From Corynebacterium incognita (GTDB taxonomy: Bacteria > Actinomycetota > Actinomycetes > Mycobacteriales > Mycobacteriaceae), in the NCBI RefSeq assembly GCF_014217255.1, contig NZ_CP059404.1, positions 2,232,001 to 2,296,000 of the forward strand: a stretch of 64,000 nucleotides of DNA, written 5' to 3'. Below are positions 11,638 to 21,357 of this stretch, piece by piece (position 1 is the stretch's first letter; every line of letters begins with the position of its first letter). Position numbers and translations under genes: made by a program. A model generated the notes under the pieces. It did no database searches, was not told the DNA's origin, and saw only the letters and a list, made by a program, of their open reading frames with translations.

Positions 11638-11692
11638 TCCCTTTCGTTGAGTGAACGGAACAATTCTGCTCCGTCAGCATGAACGAAAGGGA
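11638..11692 (-). promoter_or_regulatory. hairpin that buries the ribosome binding site of the binding-protein gene
   Basis: On the minus-strand mRNA, TCCCTTTCGTT (11692-11682) is perfectly complementary to AACGAAAGGGA (11648-11638). The second arm contains the AAAGGGA Shine-Dalgarno sequence, which ends five bases before the start codon. Inside the 33-base loop is a nested ACGGA/TCCGT pair (11655-11659 and 11670-11674). The fold would block initiation unless opened. No named riboswitch class is recognised. Confidence 0.55.
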
Positions 11693-11720
11693 TATCCACG
11701 GTTAATTATGGGTGAAATAT

Positions 11721-12038
11721 CTATTTGCTGTCAGAAAACGCGTAGGCAGCCCCCGACACCGCCGCGGTCACCGCAAGTACGGACGGCCACGCACCAATTT
11801 TCTTGGCCAATGGGTGCGATGCCCCAAAAGCCATGCAGTACCCCGTCGCCAGCAGCGACGTCGTTAGCGGGTTCGTCTTGTTGATCCAGGAACGTACTGA
11901 CCACGCACCCGCGGCTGCGAGCACCACGCCACCCAGCGGGCGGATACCCGTCTCCCGGGCCGTCAGCCATCCGCCAAGGAGACCGACCGCGGTGGTCGCC
12001 GCAGTAGAGACCTGTTCTGGTTTCTTAATATCAATCAT
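11721..12038 (-). CDS. small membrane protein of unknown function
   Basis: A 105-residue protein with about three hydrophobic segments and a charged N-terminus ('MIDIKKPEQ'). I do not recognise the family. Three in-frame ATGs are available at 12053, 12044 and 12038. GGAGG ends about eight bases before the last one, so 12038 is preferred. It lies on the same strand as the ABC importer, some 90 bases upstream, but the importer has its own leader hairpin, so a common function is not implied. It diverges from the MFS gene. Confidence 0.6.
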   Translation of the reverse strand: MIDIKKPEQVSTAATTAVGLLGGWLTARETGIRPLGGVVLAAAGAWSVRSWINKTNPLTTSLLATGYCMAFGASHPLAKKIGAWPSVLAVTAAVSGAAYAFSDSK

Positions 12039-12096
12039 TGCCATGTCCTCCACCGTATACGGCAGAGCGCGACTTAGGGGGCCAACACGGAACCGT

Positions 12097-12102
12097 TAGA
12101 AT
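12097..12102 (+). promoter_or_regulatory. -10 element of the MFS gene (leaderless)
   Basis: TAGAAT lies seven bases before the ATG at 12110 and there is no Shine-Dalgarno sequence. Confidence 0.45.
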
Positions 12103-12109
12103 TGTGCCA

Positions 12110-13393
12110 ATGAATAACTGGCGCGCACTAGGAGCCCTGAGTCTCGGCTTCTTTGTTTCTTTGCTTGACCAGTCCATGGTGGCGGTGGCAATCCCGGCGA
12201 TCCAACACGAATTCGGGACCAGCATCGGACAAACCCTCTGGGTATCGTCCATTTATCTCTTGGCCGTCGTCATTCCTCTTTTGGTGACTGGACGGCTCGG
12301 GGATGTTCTCGGGCCAAAGCGCATGTTTTGCTTGGGGGTCAGCGTCTTTGGTGCCGGGGCCATCCTGGCCGCGACCGCCCCGACCATCGAGGTACTCATC
12401 GCTGCCCGCGCCATTCAGGGACTCGGCGCCAGCATCCAGATGCCGCAATCGATGGCAGTAATCAACCGCATTTTTCCCCGTGAACAACGCGGGCGGGCAT
12501 TAGGTGTGTGGGGCATCGTTGGGTCGCTTGCAAGCCTCGCTGGCCCTTTGGCGGGCGGGTTCATAACCGACACCTTTGGGTGGCATGGCGTCTTTTGGTT
12601 GCCCTTGCCCTTCGCCGTGGCCGCGGTTGTGCTTGCAATGGCCTGGGTGCCATCTCTGCCCACGCATGCCCGCACCATCGACCCGTGGTCCGTGGTGTGG
12701 AGCATGGCGGCCATGGGCAGCCTCGTCTTCGGTATTCAAGAGCTGTGGTGGGTGGCCCTGGCAAGCCCCATCTTCTTCCTTTTGTTCTTGCGTCGCCGCA
12801 GCCCGGATCCGCTTGTGCCCCGCGAATTGTTTAGAGACCGGAACTACAGCATCGGCGCCTTCAGCATCGCCACCATGGGATTCATGGCAGCCAGCATGAT
12901 GCTTCCGGTTATGGTTCGTTTACAAGAGGAAATGAGCCCGGATCGCGCGGGGCTGATGATGGCTCCCATGGCGATAGTGTCCATGGCGGTCACGCCTTTC
13001 GCCGGCGTCATGGTTGACAAATATCATCCCCGGACATTGTCCCAGTTTGGTTTTGGCGTGGTCGTCCTCGCCCTGGTGCTTCTCGACGTCGTCTTGCACC
13101 TCGGCACGACCACCTGGGTTGTGGTTCCTGTGGGACTGCTCGGTTTCGGCCAGGCCTTTATTTGGGGTACCAACTCCGCGACAACAATGCGCGACATCCC
13201 ACCACGACTCATGGGAGCGGGCTCCGGTGTCTACAACACCACCCGTCAGGTCGGCTCCGTCGTCGGAGTCGCCGCGGTATCGGCCGCCATGCAGGCGAAC
13301 GTTGACAGCATCGCCGTGATTATCGCGGTGGTGGCATGTGGATTCGTCGCAGTTTCCTTCTTCCGCGACACATTGAAAGTTGATCTAAGGTAG
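12110..13393 (+). CDS. MFS transporter, drug/proton antiporter type
   Basis: A 427-residue major facilitator protein with about 12 membrane segments. The N-terminal pattern '[13 protein letters not shown]' is the motif D1 region of the DHA/EmrB-like families. The loop '[13 protein letters not shown]' is motif A, and '[14 protein letters not shown]' plus '[16 protein letters not shown]' (motif C-like) suggest an exporter. The substrate cannot be predicted. ATG 12110 was chosen because a TAGAAT box stands seven bases upstream and the longer frame adds only unrelated residues. It is six bases upstream of pfkA, so the two may be cotranscribed. Confidence 0.85.
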   Translation: MNNWRALGALSLGFFVSLLDQSMVAVAIPAIQHEFGTSIGQTLWVSSIYLLAVVIPLLVTGRLGDVLGPKRMFCLGVSVFGAGAILAATAPTIEVLIAARAIQGLGASIQMPQSMAVINRIFPREQRGRALGVWGIVGSLASLAGPLAGGFITDTFGWHGVFWLPLPFAVAAVVLAMAWVPSLPTHARTIDPWSVVWSMAAMGSLVFGIQELWWVALASPIFFLLFLRRRSPDPLVPRELFRDRNYSIGAFSIATMGFMAASMMLPVMVRLQEEMSPDRAGLMMAPMAIVSMAVTPFAGVMVDKYHPRTLSQFGFGVVVLALVLLDVVLHLGTTTWVVVPVGLLGFGQAFIWGTNSATTMRDIPPRLMGAGSGVYNTTRQVGSVVGVAAVSAAMQANVDSIAVIIAVVACGFVAVSFFRDTLKVDLR

Positions 13394-13398
13394 GTGGC

Positions 13399-14427
13399 AT
13401 GCGCCTTGCAACTTTGACGTCCGGTGGCGACTGCCCCGGCCTGAATGCTGTTATCCGTGCGGTCGTCCGCACTGCGAACAAAATGGACTCCACCGTCATC
13501 GGTTATGAAGATGGCTGGGTAGGGCTCTTGGAGGATCGCCGCCGCGATCTTTATGACGACGCTTATATCGACAAGATTCTTCTCCGTGGCGGAACAATCT
13601 TGGGTACTGGTCGTCTGCACCCAGACAAGTTCAAGGCGGGCTTGGACCAGATTAAGTCCAACCTTGAGGACGCAAAAGTCGATGCTCTCATCGCTATTGG
13701 CGGCGAAGGAACCCTTAAGGGGGCGAAGTGGCTCTCGGACAACAGTGTTCCGGTAATCGGCGTGCCTAAGACGATTGACAATGACGTCAACGCCACCAAC
13801 TACACCTTCGGCTTCGACACCGCAGTATCGGTGGCCACCGATGCCATTGACCGACTGCACACCACCGCCGAGTCCCACGAACGCATCCTGGTGGTTGAAG
13901 TGATGGGGCGGCACGTGGGCTGGATTGCTTTGCATGCAGGCATGGCGGGTGGCGCGCACCACACGGTTATCCCGGAGGAGCCTTTCGACGTCGCTGATAT
14001 CTGCAAGTCCATGGAGCGGCGTTTCCAGATGGGTGAAAAATACGGCATCGTCGTTGTCGCGGAAGGCGCCATGCCCAAGGAGGGCACGATGCAAGCCGAC
14101 GAGGGCGGCATCGACGAGTTCGGTCACAAGACTTTCACGGGCATTGGCCAACAGATAGCTGACGAGATTCATCGCCGCACTGGCTACGACGTGCGAACCA
14201 CCGTGCTGGGACACATCCAACGCGGCGGTACGCCGACGGCTTACGACCGCGTGCTGGCTACTCGTTACGGCGTCCACGCCACAAAGGCTGCGCTGGCAGG
14301 GGATAGCGGCAAGTGTGTTTCCCTCCAGGGTGAGGCGATTTCGTTGGTGGACTTGGAGGACGCCGTCGGCAAGCTCAAAGTGGTTCCGCCTGAGCGCTAC
14401 GCTACTGCACGCGCCCTGTTTGGCTAG
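13399..14427 (+). CDS. pfkA: 6-phosphofructokinase
   Basis: A 342-residue enzyme that phosphorylates fructose 6-phosphate to fructose 1,6-bisphosphate in glycolysis. Motifs: '[15 protein letters not shown]' (phosphate-binding N-terminus), '[13 protein letters not shown]' and 'PKTIDNDVN' with the catalytic Asp. In the scheme based on E. coli residues 104 and 124, the sequence has Gly104 and Lys124. That pairing is found in actinobacterial ATP-dependent enzymes; PPi enzymes have Asp104. ATP use is therefore expected. A good AAGGTAGGTGG ribosome binding site precedes the ATG. The position before gatB is conserved in actinobacteria. Confidence 0.96.
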   Translation: MRLATLTSGGDCPGLNAVIRAVVRTANKMDSTVIGYEDGWVGLLEDRRRDLYDDAYIDKILLRGGTILGTGRLHPDKFKAGLDQIKSNLEDAKVDALIAIGGEGTLKGAKWLSDNSVPVIGVPKTIDNDVNATNYTFGFDTAVSVATDAIDRLHTTAESHERILVVEVMGRHVGWIALHAGMAGGAHHTVIPEEPFDVADICKSMERRFQMGEKYGIVVVAEGAMPKEGTMQADEGGIDEFGHKTFTGIGQQIADEIHRRTGYDVRTTVLGHIQRGGTPTAYDRVLATRYGVHATKAALAGDSGKCVSLQGEAISLVDLEDAVGKLKVVPPERYATARALFG

Positions 14428-14430
14428 TAG

Positions 14431-14436
14431 TAGTAT
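14431..14436 (+). promoter_or_regulatory. -10 element of gatB (leaderless)
   Basis: TAGTAT lies seven bases before the ATG at 14444 and makes an in-frame decoy ATG at 14435. No Shine-Dalgarno sequence is present. Confidence 0.45.
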
Positions 14437-14443
14437 GGCAGCC

Positions 14444-15949
14444 ATGACTGCTGCGATGTATGACCTGATGGACTTTGACGAGGTCCTGGAAAAGTATGAA
14501 CCAGTAATGGGCATGGAAGTCCACGTGGAGTTGGACACCGCGACGAAGATGTTTTCTTCGTCGGCCACGAACTTCAGCGCAGCGCCCAATACCAACGTCG
14601 ACCCAGTCTCTCTCGGCCTGCCGGGCGCTTTGCCCGTGGTGAACGCGAAGGGCGTCGAAGGCGCGATCAAGATTGGTTTGGCGCTGAACTGTTCTATCGC
14701 CGAGTCTTCGCGTTTCGCACGCAAGAACTATTTCTACCCGGACCAGCCGAAGAATTATCAGATCTCGCAGTACGACGAGCCTATCGCTTACGACGGCTAC
14801 CTCGATGTGGTGCTGGAAGATGGTACCGAGTGGCGAGTTGAGATTGAGCGCGCCCACATGGAGGAAGACACCGGCAAGCTCACCCACTTAGGCGGCGCGG
14901 ACGGCCGCATCCACGGCGCAACCGCTTCGCTGGTCGACTGCAACCGCGCGGGCATCCCGCTCATCGAGATTGTGACCAAGCCAATTGAAGGCGCAGGCGA
15001 ACGCGCTCCCGAGGTGGCCAAGGCGTACGTCTCCGCGCTGCGCGAATTGGTTGCGGCGCTCGGCGTATCCGATGCCCGCATGGACCAGGGCTCTATGCGC
15101 GTTGACTCGAATCTTTCCCTGCGCCCCATCGGGCAGAAGGAGTTTGGTACCCGCACCGAGACCAAGAACATCAACTCTCTGAAGTCGGTGGAGCAGGCAG
15201 TCCGCTTCGAGATGCAGCGCCAGGCCCAGGTTCTTGAGGACGGCGGCGAAATCGTCCAGGAGACCCGCCACTACCAAGAAACCGATGGATCCACCTCCAA
15301 GGGACGCCCAAAGGAAACGGCAGAAGACTACCGCTACTTCAACGACCCTGACCTTCCCCCGGTCATCGCGCCGCGCGATTGGGTAGAGGAGATCCGTAAA
15401 ACCCTTCCTGAGATGCCGTGGATTCGCCGTGCCCGCATTCAGGAGGAGTGGGCGCTCAAGGACGAGGAAATGCGTGACCTCGTTAACGCGGGCGCCCTGG
15501 ATTTGATCATCGACACCGTCGAGGCCGGCGCAAAGCCCGACGAGGCCCGTTCCTGGTGGGTGTCCTACCTTGCAGGCAAGGCCAACGAGCAGGGCGTGGA
15601 CCTCCCAGCTCTCGCCATCACCCCGTCCCAGGTGGCACGCGTTATCGCCCTGGTGAACGAGGGCAAGCTGACTACCAAGCTCGGACGCCAGGCCGTTGAC
15701 GGAGTTCTGGCCGGTGAGGGGGACGTCGACGAAGTGGTCAAGGCTCGCGGCCTTGAAGTGGTTCGTGACGATTCTGCCATCGAAAAGGCGGTCGACGATG
15801 CTCTCGCTGCGAACCCTGACATCGTGGAGAAGTACAAGGCAGGCAACAAGAAGGTCACCGGTGCGATCGTCGGCGCCGTGATGAAGGCAACCCAAGGCAA
15901 GGCCGATCCCGGCCAGGTCAATAAGCTCATCGCGCAGAAGCTGGGCTAA
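14444..15949 (+). CDS. gatB: aspartyl/glutamyl-tRNA amidotransferase subunit B
   Basis: A 501-residue subunit that phosphorylates and amidates mischarged Glu-tRNA(Gln) or Asp-tRNA(Asn). The N-terminal '[17 protein letters not shown]' signature and '[15 protein letters not shown]' are diagnostic. The middle '[10 protein letters not shown]' and the C-terminal YqeY-like domain ('[20 protein letters not shown]') complete the fold. The start at 14444 gives '[10 protein letters not shown]'; the ATG at 14435 overlaps a -10 box. Its stop interlocks with that of the convergent HNH gene (CTAA). Confidence 0.96.
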   Translation: MTAAMYDLMDFDEVLEKYEPVMGMEVHVELDTATKMFSSSATNFSAAPNTNVDPVSLGLPGALPVVNAKGVEGAIKIGLALNCSIAESSRFARKNYFYPDQPKNYQISQYDEPIAYDGYLDVVLEDGTEWRVEIERAHMEEDTGKLTHLGGADGRIHGATASLVDCNRAGIPLIEIVTKPIEGAGERAPEVAKAYVSALRELVAALGVSDARMDQGSMRVDSNLSLRPIGQKEFGTRTETKNINSLKSVEQAVRFEMQRQAQVLEDGGEIVQETRHYQETDGSTSKGRPKETAEDYRYFNDPDLPPVIAPRDWVEEIRKTLPEMPWIRRARIQEEWALKDEEMRDLVNAGALDLIIDTVEAGAKPDEARSWWVSYLAGKANEQGVDLPALAITPSQVARVIALVNEGKLTTKLGRQAVDGVLAGEGDVDEVVKARGLEVVRDDSAIEKAVDDALAANPDIVEKYKAGNKKVTGAIVGAVMKATQGKADPGQVNKLIAQKLG

Positions 15950-17406
15950 GCGGCCCGTTCGGTGTCGCGGCCATCAGGCGGTTCGGGTTCTCTACTTGTG
16001 ACCCGGACCCCGGCCGCGCTCTTTCTTTTTTCCGTCGTATTGAAGCGCGGTTCCCCGTCTGGTGGATGCCACCCAACTTTCCCCGTGAGCGCATCCCGAG
16101 CGTAGTGGCCAAGCCCTCCCGCGCCGTCATGACGGTCATTGTTATCGGTGTGGTGTCGTCTGCATAGCAGCGTGAGGTTTTCAATATCCGTTCGACCACC
16201 GTCAATGAAGGCTTGAAGATGGTGTGCATCGCACTCAGAGGCTGGCACATCGCAGTCAGGGCACGAGCACACAAGTTCCATTGCGGCCAGTACTAAGCGC
16301 TGCTCAAAACTTGCGCTGCGCTTCGCTCGCCCCAGCGCAAGGGGAACTGGATTTACGGCATCACATGCCAAGAAGTAGTCCGCGTCGTGCGCAGTGTTCT
16401 GCAGCACCTCCAATGCATTAAGTTCATGGCCGGTATTCGTAGCAAAGCGGGTATTCACTCCGACCCTCTGAAAATCGTCCACCGTGCCCGTCACCACGAC
16501 ACTGCCGCGGCCCCTCCGCGCCTTTCCCGGTTGGTTGAGGTATGAAGAGCAGATCGCATTGAGTTGGTCCGCCCGACGTTGCTGCAGGGTTCGTTTGTCC
16601 TCCTGGGGCGAGTCGTGCGTGTTTGTTCCCGGTTGCCGCCCCGCCGCCAACGCCGCGGCAAGGTTGGCTGCCATCCCCGCCGGCAGGTAGCCACCAAAGC
16701 GCACTCCGCCATCGGTATCTGTCCTGGTAAACCATACGTTTCGTTTGCGGTGGGCCGCAAGGTGGTCCTTTTTGCCTGCGACGGTACGGGTCCTGCGGTT
16801 GGCCTCAAGTACTTTTCGGCGTACCCAGATTCGCAAGTCCTCAACGGTGCGGTGCTTCGCCTGCTCGAGTGCGTCCGCGAACAGTTCTGCCCGCGGCGTG
16901 GAAGCGTTCTCGTTGAGGTTCTCCAGCTCCTGATTGATGGAGGTCGTCTTTTCTGCCGCGACCTCTACCGCCGCCTGTCGCGCTCGCGCTTGGTGCTCAC
17001 GCGCGTTGCGGGCGCGTTCTTCCTCCGCCGTCTTCGCCTTATGAATCGCGTCGTCCCTATCGCTGACCGGAACGTGAAGGAAGTCGGCTTCTTTCACTTC
17101 GCGCGCTGGTATCTCGCCATATAGTTCGCGGGCCGTAGCGATCCGCGCGAAAGCTTCTTTGCGACTGATCCCCAGCGTGCGCGTTAGGTAGTCGCACAGG
17201 TTTGTAGTTCCCGCTCGGCGGGGAGCATCGGTCTTTTCTGCTAGGTGAACGAACCGAGCGTCCATCGTCGCCTTGGCCCGTAGTAGCTCTTCCATCTGGA
17301 TTGCGGCGAGTTCCAAGTCCTCGAAGGGGGAAGAGGCGTCGTCAAGCGCTGCGGACACAGCGCGCAACGCACTGCGTGCGGTGTCTAGGTGTCGTGACAA
17401 GGACAT
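15946..17406 (-). CDS. 13E12-type HNH endonuclease domain protein
   Basis: A 486-residue protein. The C-terminal part has an HNH nuclease motif with zinc-binding cysteines ('[19 protein letters not shown]', then '[14 protein letters not shown]'). The long N-terminal helical region with many Arg, Glu and Ala residues belongs to the DUF222/13E12 repeat group common in actinobacteria. These genes often occur in several similar copies per genome and are suspected of being selfish or recombination-prone. A GGGGGAAAC ribosome binding site precedes the ATG. The role is unknown. Confidence 0.85.
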   Translation of the reverse strand: MSLSRHLDTARSALRAVSAALDDASSPFEDLELAAIQMEELLRAKATMDARFVHLAEKTDAPRRAGTTNLCDYLTRTLGISRKEAFARIATARELYGEIPAREVKEADFLHVPVSDRDDAIHKAKTAEEERARNAREHQARARQAAVEVAAEKTTSINQELENLNENASTPRAELFADALEQAKHRTVEDLRIWVRRKVLEANRRTRTVAGKKDHLAAHRKRNVWFTRTDTDGGVRFGGYLPAGMAANLAAALAAGRQPGTNTHDSPQEDKRTLQQRRADQLNAICSSYLNQPGKARRGRGSVVVTGTVDDFQRVGVNTRFATNTGHELNALEVLQNTAHDADYFLACDAVNPVPLALGRAKRSASFEQRLVLAAMELVCSCPDCDVPASECDAHHLQAFIDGGRTDIENLTLLCRRHHTDNNDRHDGAGGLGHYARDALTGKVGWHPPDGEPRFNTTEKRKSAAGVRVTSREPEPPDGRDTERAA

Positions 17407-17506
17407 GTTTCCCCCGAACGATTTTCATGCGACCCGGGACCCCTTCCCGAATCTCTACCCTCACCCTACACCGGAAACCCATTCGAACACAACCCCTCCA
17501 ATAAAA

Positions 17507-18742
17507 CTAGCCAGAAAATTCTCCAATCAGCTGCTCGGCGCCCACAACCACGAATATTGTCGCGACCGCGCCCAGGCTAAGGTTCATCGCCCATCCGTTC
17601 TTCCATGCTCCCATCTCGCGCCGATTGAGAAGCAGTAGGAGAGTGATTGCCAGAAACGGCATGAAGAGCGCACCCATCACGCCATAGGTGATGACGAGCC
17701 CCGTGGGCTTGCCTAAGAGGTGGAGGAGCATGGGCGGGAAGGTAAGCCAGAGTAGGTATCCGCGGAAGTACTTGTCATTCGTGCTCACATGCCCTTCTTC
17801 GCGCTTGAGGTGGCCCACAAAATCGGCGAACATCAGAGATACGCCGTTCCATACGCCAAGAATGGAGGAGAAGGCGGCCGCCAGGAATCCGAGAAGGTAG
17901 ATCTTGGCAATGGCTGCGCCGTACCGGTCTTCCAAGACTCCGGCCAAGTCCACTAGGCCGCTATCGCCATTGGACACGGCAATATTGGCGGAGTGCAGCA
18001 AGTCAGCGCCAATAATGAGCATCGAAATCACAAAAATTCCGGTCAGGGCATAGGCGATGGCGTTATCCACGCGCATGATGTTCATCCACTGTGGGCCATG
18101 CCATCCCTTTTGCTGGAACCAATAGCCATAGGCAGCAAGAGTGACTGTGCCGCCGATGCCGCCCGCAAGCGACATGACGTAAACCAGCGACCCGTCGGGC
18201 ATGGTCGGAACCAACCCGGCAAGGATCTCCGGTATGTGCCCCAGGGAGAGCGTCGAGATACCCACCACGGTAAAGAACATGACAGCAACCATGAGTGACA
18301 TGAGTTTCTCAATGAGTCCATATCGTCCCACCCACGCCAACACTAGGCACACGAGGCCACCGACGATGGCCCACATCGTGATGCTGGTCCCCGGCAACAG
18401 CGCTGCCATCGCTAGGCCTACTCCGGATGTGCCAGCTGCACCGTAAACGAATCCCCAGATAATCAAATAGGGGCCGAAATACCATGCCGTCCATTGGCCT
18501 AAGGAGCGCCAACCATGGAAGATGGTGCTGTCTGTGGCAAGGCTGTACCGTCCAACGCCCTCGACAAGGATAATTTTCATCACCGTTCCCACGATGCACG
18601 CCCAGAGTAGCGCGTGCCCATATTTTTGCCCGGCAATGAGCGTTGCCACTAGGTCGGCGCCGCCGACGCCGGTTGCCGCCGCGACAATTCCAGGCCCCAG
18701 TTGGCGCCAATTCTTGCGCACTTCCAGTTGCTGACTCGCCAT
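17507..18742 (-). CDS. NRAMP-family transporter, divergent subgroup
   Basis: A 411-residue protein with about 11 membrane segments. The overall fold matches the NRAMP metal-transporter family ('LGPGIVAAATGVGGADLVATL' area at the first segment, 'FSSILGVWNG' later). In canonical NRAMPs the first segment carries Asp-Pro-Gly-Asn and the sixth carries Met-Pro-His-Asn. Here the first reads 'TGVGGADL' and the sixth 'AGGIGGTVTLAAYGYW'. The metal ligands are therefore altered, and Mn/Fe transport should not be assumed; Mg2+ or another ion is possible. AAGGGGAAACC precedes the ATG. It stands alone. Confidence 0.8.
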   Translation of the reverse strand: MASQQLEVRKNWRQLGPGIVAAATGVGGADLVATLIAGQKYGHALLWACIVGTVMKIILVEGVGRYSLATDSTIFHGWRSLGQWTAWYFGPYLIIWGFVYGAAGTSGVGLAMAALLPGTSITMWAIVGGLVCLVLAWVGRYGLIEKLMSLMVAVMFFTVVGISTLSLGHIPEILAGLVPTMPDGSLVYVMSLAGGIGGTVTLAAYGYWFQQKGWHGPQWMNIMRVDNAIAYALTGIFVISMLIIGADLLHSANIAVSNGDSGLVDLAGVLEDRYGAAIAKIYLLGFLAAAFSSILGVWNGVSLMFADFVGHLKREEGHVSTNDKYFRGYLLWLTFPPMLLHLLGKPTGLVITYGVMGALFMPFLAITLLLLLNRREMGAWKNGWAMNLSLGAVATIFVVVGAEQLIGEFSG

Positions 18743-18942
18743 GGTTTCCCCTTAGTGTGGCGAACCTTATATTTTTTGCCAGGGTAGCGCAGCTTCACAT
18801 AGGCCGCGGAGAAATCGCAGGAATTTTCCTTGCATTGTCCTCCACCCTTGTTGGATATCGCCGCTACTAATAGGTGAAGCGTCGTCCTTCTTCGCCTTGT
18901 TCCATCTCAGCGCCCTACCCTGGATCCGAACTTATCGATTAC

Positions 18943-18948
18943 TTAGAT
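18943..18948 (+). promoter_or_regulatory. -10 element of the YkvI-family gene
   Basis: TTAGAT lies seven bases before the ATG at 18956 and creates a decoy in-frame ATG at 18947. Confidence 0.4.
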
Positions 18949-18955
18949 GGGAAAC

Positions 18956-20275
18956 ATGAATAATCGCGTTGTCTCGATTGCTCTGTCGTTTGTAGGCCTC
19001 CTGGTGGGTGCCGGTTTTGCCACGGGCCAGGAGGTTGTTCAATACTTCACCTCCTTCGGCATGATGGGCGTGTGGGGAACCATCGTCGCCGGTGCCATCA
19101 TGACCTTGGCCGGCACAGTCTTCCTCCAGCTCGGCAGTTATTTCCACGCCGCGGAGCACAACACGGTGTTCCGGCAGGTCACCCACCCCATTATTTCGAA
19201 GCTTCTCGACGTTTCTGTCATCATCACCTTGTTCGCCGTCGGGTTCGTCATGCTCGCCGGTGCTGGTTCCAACATGGAGCAGCAGTTTGGTTGGCCTACT
19301 TGGGCCGGCTCGACTCTCATGTTGGTGCTCGTCATCTTGACCGGCATGCTCGACGTCAACAAGGTTTCCAAGGTGATTGGTGCTCTCACTCCATCTGTCA
19401 TCATCGCTGTGCTGGGCGTTGGCATTTACACTGCCTTCAACCTTCCTGACGACATTGGTCGCGCTGTTGAGGTCTCGGCGCAGGTGGAGTCGCCGATCTC
19501 TCACTGGTTGGTTTCTGCGTTGAACTACAACGGTCTGGCCTTGATTCTCGCGGTGTCGATGACGTTGGTTATTGGTGGCGATCAGCTTAACCCGCGGGAG
19601 GCGGGGCGCGGCGGCATTGTGGGTGGCGTCATCTACTCGGTGATGATGCTCATCTCCATGTTTGCGCTCATCGTGAACGCTGAGAAGATTCAGGGCACGG
19701 ACATCCCCATGCTGACGCTTGTCGACGCCCTGCATCCCGCCCTGGGCGTTGTCATGGCGGTCATCATTTTCTTGATGATTTTCAATACCGCGATCGGCAT
19801 GTTCTACGCGCTGGGTAAGCGCTTGTCGGCAGGTCGTGAGGACCGCTACCCAGTGATTTTCATTATCGGTTGCTTGGCTGGATATGCGGTGAGCTTTGCC
19901 GGCTTCAAGGCCCTCATGCAATACGTGTACCCGGTCATCGGCTACATCGGCATCGTGATGATTGTTGTTCTCGTCGTGGCATGGCTGAAGTCCTTTTCTG
20001 AAATCAAGGACGAGGCCGTGCGCCGCGACCGGTTGACTGCGTTGCTTCACCTCAAGCTGCATCCTGACAAGGAATACAGCGAGGGCTACGATTCCGTCAT
20101 TGGCGAGGAGCTCGTGGCCTCGAATATGGAGCGTGACGTCCTGTATGACTCAGTCATCGAAGAGGTGGCCAGCGAACTCGATGCTGACGACGATAGCGAC
20201 TTCAGTAAGGACGAGTTCGAACCGCAGGGCGTGGAGGCATACCTCAAGGATGAGGGCGAGAACAAGAAGTCCTAA
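18956..20275 (+). CDS. YkvI-family membrane carrier
   Basis: A 439-residue membrane protein with about ten hydrophobic segments in the first 340 residues, followed by an acidic cytoplasmic tail of about 95 residues rich in Asp, Glu and Ser. The start 'SFVGLLVGAGFATGQEVVQYF' matches the YkvI family of the amino acid/polyamine/organocation superfamily, whose unwound first segment contains the G-A-G-F-A-T-G-Q motif. The substrate is not known. Start 18956 is preferred to 18947, which overlaps the -10 hexamer. The aldo/keto reductase follows closely but has its own -10 box. Confidence 0.78.
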   Translation: MNNRVVSIALSFVGLLVGAGFATGQEVVQYFTSFGMMGVWGTIVAGAIMTLAGTVFLQLGSYFHAAEHNTVFRQVTHPIISKLLDVSVIITLFAVGFVMLAGAGSNMEQQFGWPTWAGSTLMLVLVILTGMLDVNKVSKVIGALTPSVIIAVLGVGIYTAFNLPDDIGRAVEVSAQVESPISHWLVSALNYNGLALILAVSMTLVIGGDQLNPREAGRGGIVGGVIYSVMMLISMFALIVNAEKIQGTDIPMLTLVDALHPALGVVMAVIIFLMIFNTAIGMFYALGKRLSAGREDRYPVIFIIGCLAGYAVSFAGFKALMQYVYPVIGYIGIVMIVVLVVAWLKSFSEIKDEAVRRDRLTALLHLKLHPDKEYSEGYDSVIGEELVASNMERDVLYDSVIEEVASELDADDDSDFSKDEFEPQGVEAYLKDEGENKKS

Positions 20276-20282
20276 GCGCTCG

Positions 20283-20288
20283 TACAAT
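20283..20288 (+). promoter_or_regulatory. -10 element of the aldo/keto reductase gene (leaderless)
   Basis: TACAAT lies seven bases before the ATG at 20296 and makes a decoy in-frame ATG at 20287. Confidence 0.5.
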
Positions 20289-20295
20289 GGCGGAC

Positions 20296-21357
20296 ATGTA
20301 TATCGCAGATGCAGAACGTTATTCCGCCATGCCGTATCGCCGAGTCGGTCACTCGGGGCTCAAACTCCCAGCCATTTCCCTCGGTTTGTGGCACAACTTT
20401 GGCGACGACACGCCCTTGGACCGCCAGCAGGCGATCCTCCGTCGCGCATTTGACCGTGGTGTGACCCACTTTGACCTGGCTAACAACTATGGTCCCCAGC
20501 CCGGCGCGGCGGAGGAGAACTTTGGCAAGGTTGTGGCCCGCGATTTCGCTCCATACCGCGATGAAATGATCATCTCTTCCAAGGCGGGGTGGGTGATGAA
20601 CGATTCGCCCTATGGTTTCGGCGGCTCCCGCAAATACCTGATGAGTTCCTTGGACGCTTCTCTGCGCCGCATGGGGCTGGACTACGTGGACATCTTCTAC
20701 CATCACCGTCCAGACCCGGACACGCCTCTTGAAGAAACCATGTATGCCCTTCGGGACATCGTCGCCTCCGGCAAGGCACTGTACGCGGGCATTAGCTCGT
20801 ATGGGTCAGAATTGACTCGGGAGGCTGCGGAGATGATGGCGGAGGAGGGGTGCCCGCTGCTCATTCACCAGCCGAGCTATTCCATTGTTAATCGCTGGGT
20901 GGAAGAACCCGGCACGGAGGGCACTTCGCTGTTGCAGCAGGCCGCTGACTCCGGGCTCGGTGTTATCGCTTTTTCGCCTTTGGCGCAGGGCATGCTGACC
21001 GACCGCTACCTGGATGGAATTCCGGAGGACTCCCGCGCGGCTGCGGGGAAATCACTGAAGCCGGACTGGCTTAACGAGCAGAACCTCGCCATGATCCGCA
21101 CTCTCCATGGCATTGCAGAGGATAGGGGGCAGTCGCTGGCGCAGATGGCGCTGGCGTGGATCTTGCGTGACCAGGGGCCGGAGACCGTGACTAGCGCGCT
21201 CGTGGGCGCGTCCTCGGTGGAGCAGCTCGACCAAAACCTTGACGCCTTGAAGAACCTTGAGTTCAGTGACTCCGAGCTCAAGGCGATTGACGACGCCGCT
21301 CACGATGCTGGAATCAACATCTGGGGTGCCGCCACAGCGTCTCGCACTCACGCTTAG
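20296..21357 (+). CDS. aldo/keto reductase, YghZ / Kv-beta-like (glyceraldehyde 3-phosphate reductase type)
   Basis: A 353-residue TIM-barrel oxidoreductase that reduces aldehydes with NADPH. The catalytic tetrad is visible: Asp in 'THFDLANNYG', Tyr in the same segment, Lys in 'ISSKAGW' and His in 'FYHHRPD'. The sequence 'GAAEENFGKV' and the C-terminal cofactor-binding 'SALVGASSVEQLDQN' fit the YghZ subgroup, which acts on L-glyceraldehyde 3-phosphate and methylglyoxal. ATG 20296 is chosen over 20287 because of the -10 box. The stop interlocks with the stop of lysE (TTAG). Confidence 0.88.
   Translation: MYIADAERYSAMPYRRVGHSGLKLPAISLGLWHNFGDDTPLDRQQAILRRAFDRGVTHFDLANNYGPQPGAAEENFGKVVARDFAPYRDEMIISSKAGWVMNDSPYGFGGSRKYLMSSLDASLRRMGLDYVDIFYHHRPDPDTPLEETMYALRDIVASGKALYAGISSYGSELTREAAEMMAEEGCPLLIHQPSYSIVNRWVEEPGTEGTSLLQQAADSGLGVIAFSPLAQGMLTDRYLDGIPEDSRAAAGKSLKPDWLNEQNLAMIRTLHGIAEDRGQSLAQMALAWILRDQGPETVTSALVGASSVEQLDQNLDALKNLEFSDSELKAIDDAAHDAGINIWGAATASRTHA

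Noticed and set aside
11633..11720. DtxR-type iron operator before the ABC importer
   Set aside because: No sequence close to the TTAGG-TTAGCCTAACC pattern was seen; the inverted repeat there is better explained as an RNA hairpin.
13246..14724. 492-residue frame antisense to pfkA and gatB
   Set aside because: It spans the ends of three well-supported genes and has no recognisable domain or start signal.
18932..20062. 376-residue frame antisense to the YkvI-family gene
   Set aside because: Dominated by His, Asp, Asn and Gln, as expected from the complement of hydrophobic codons.
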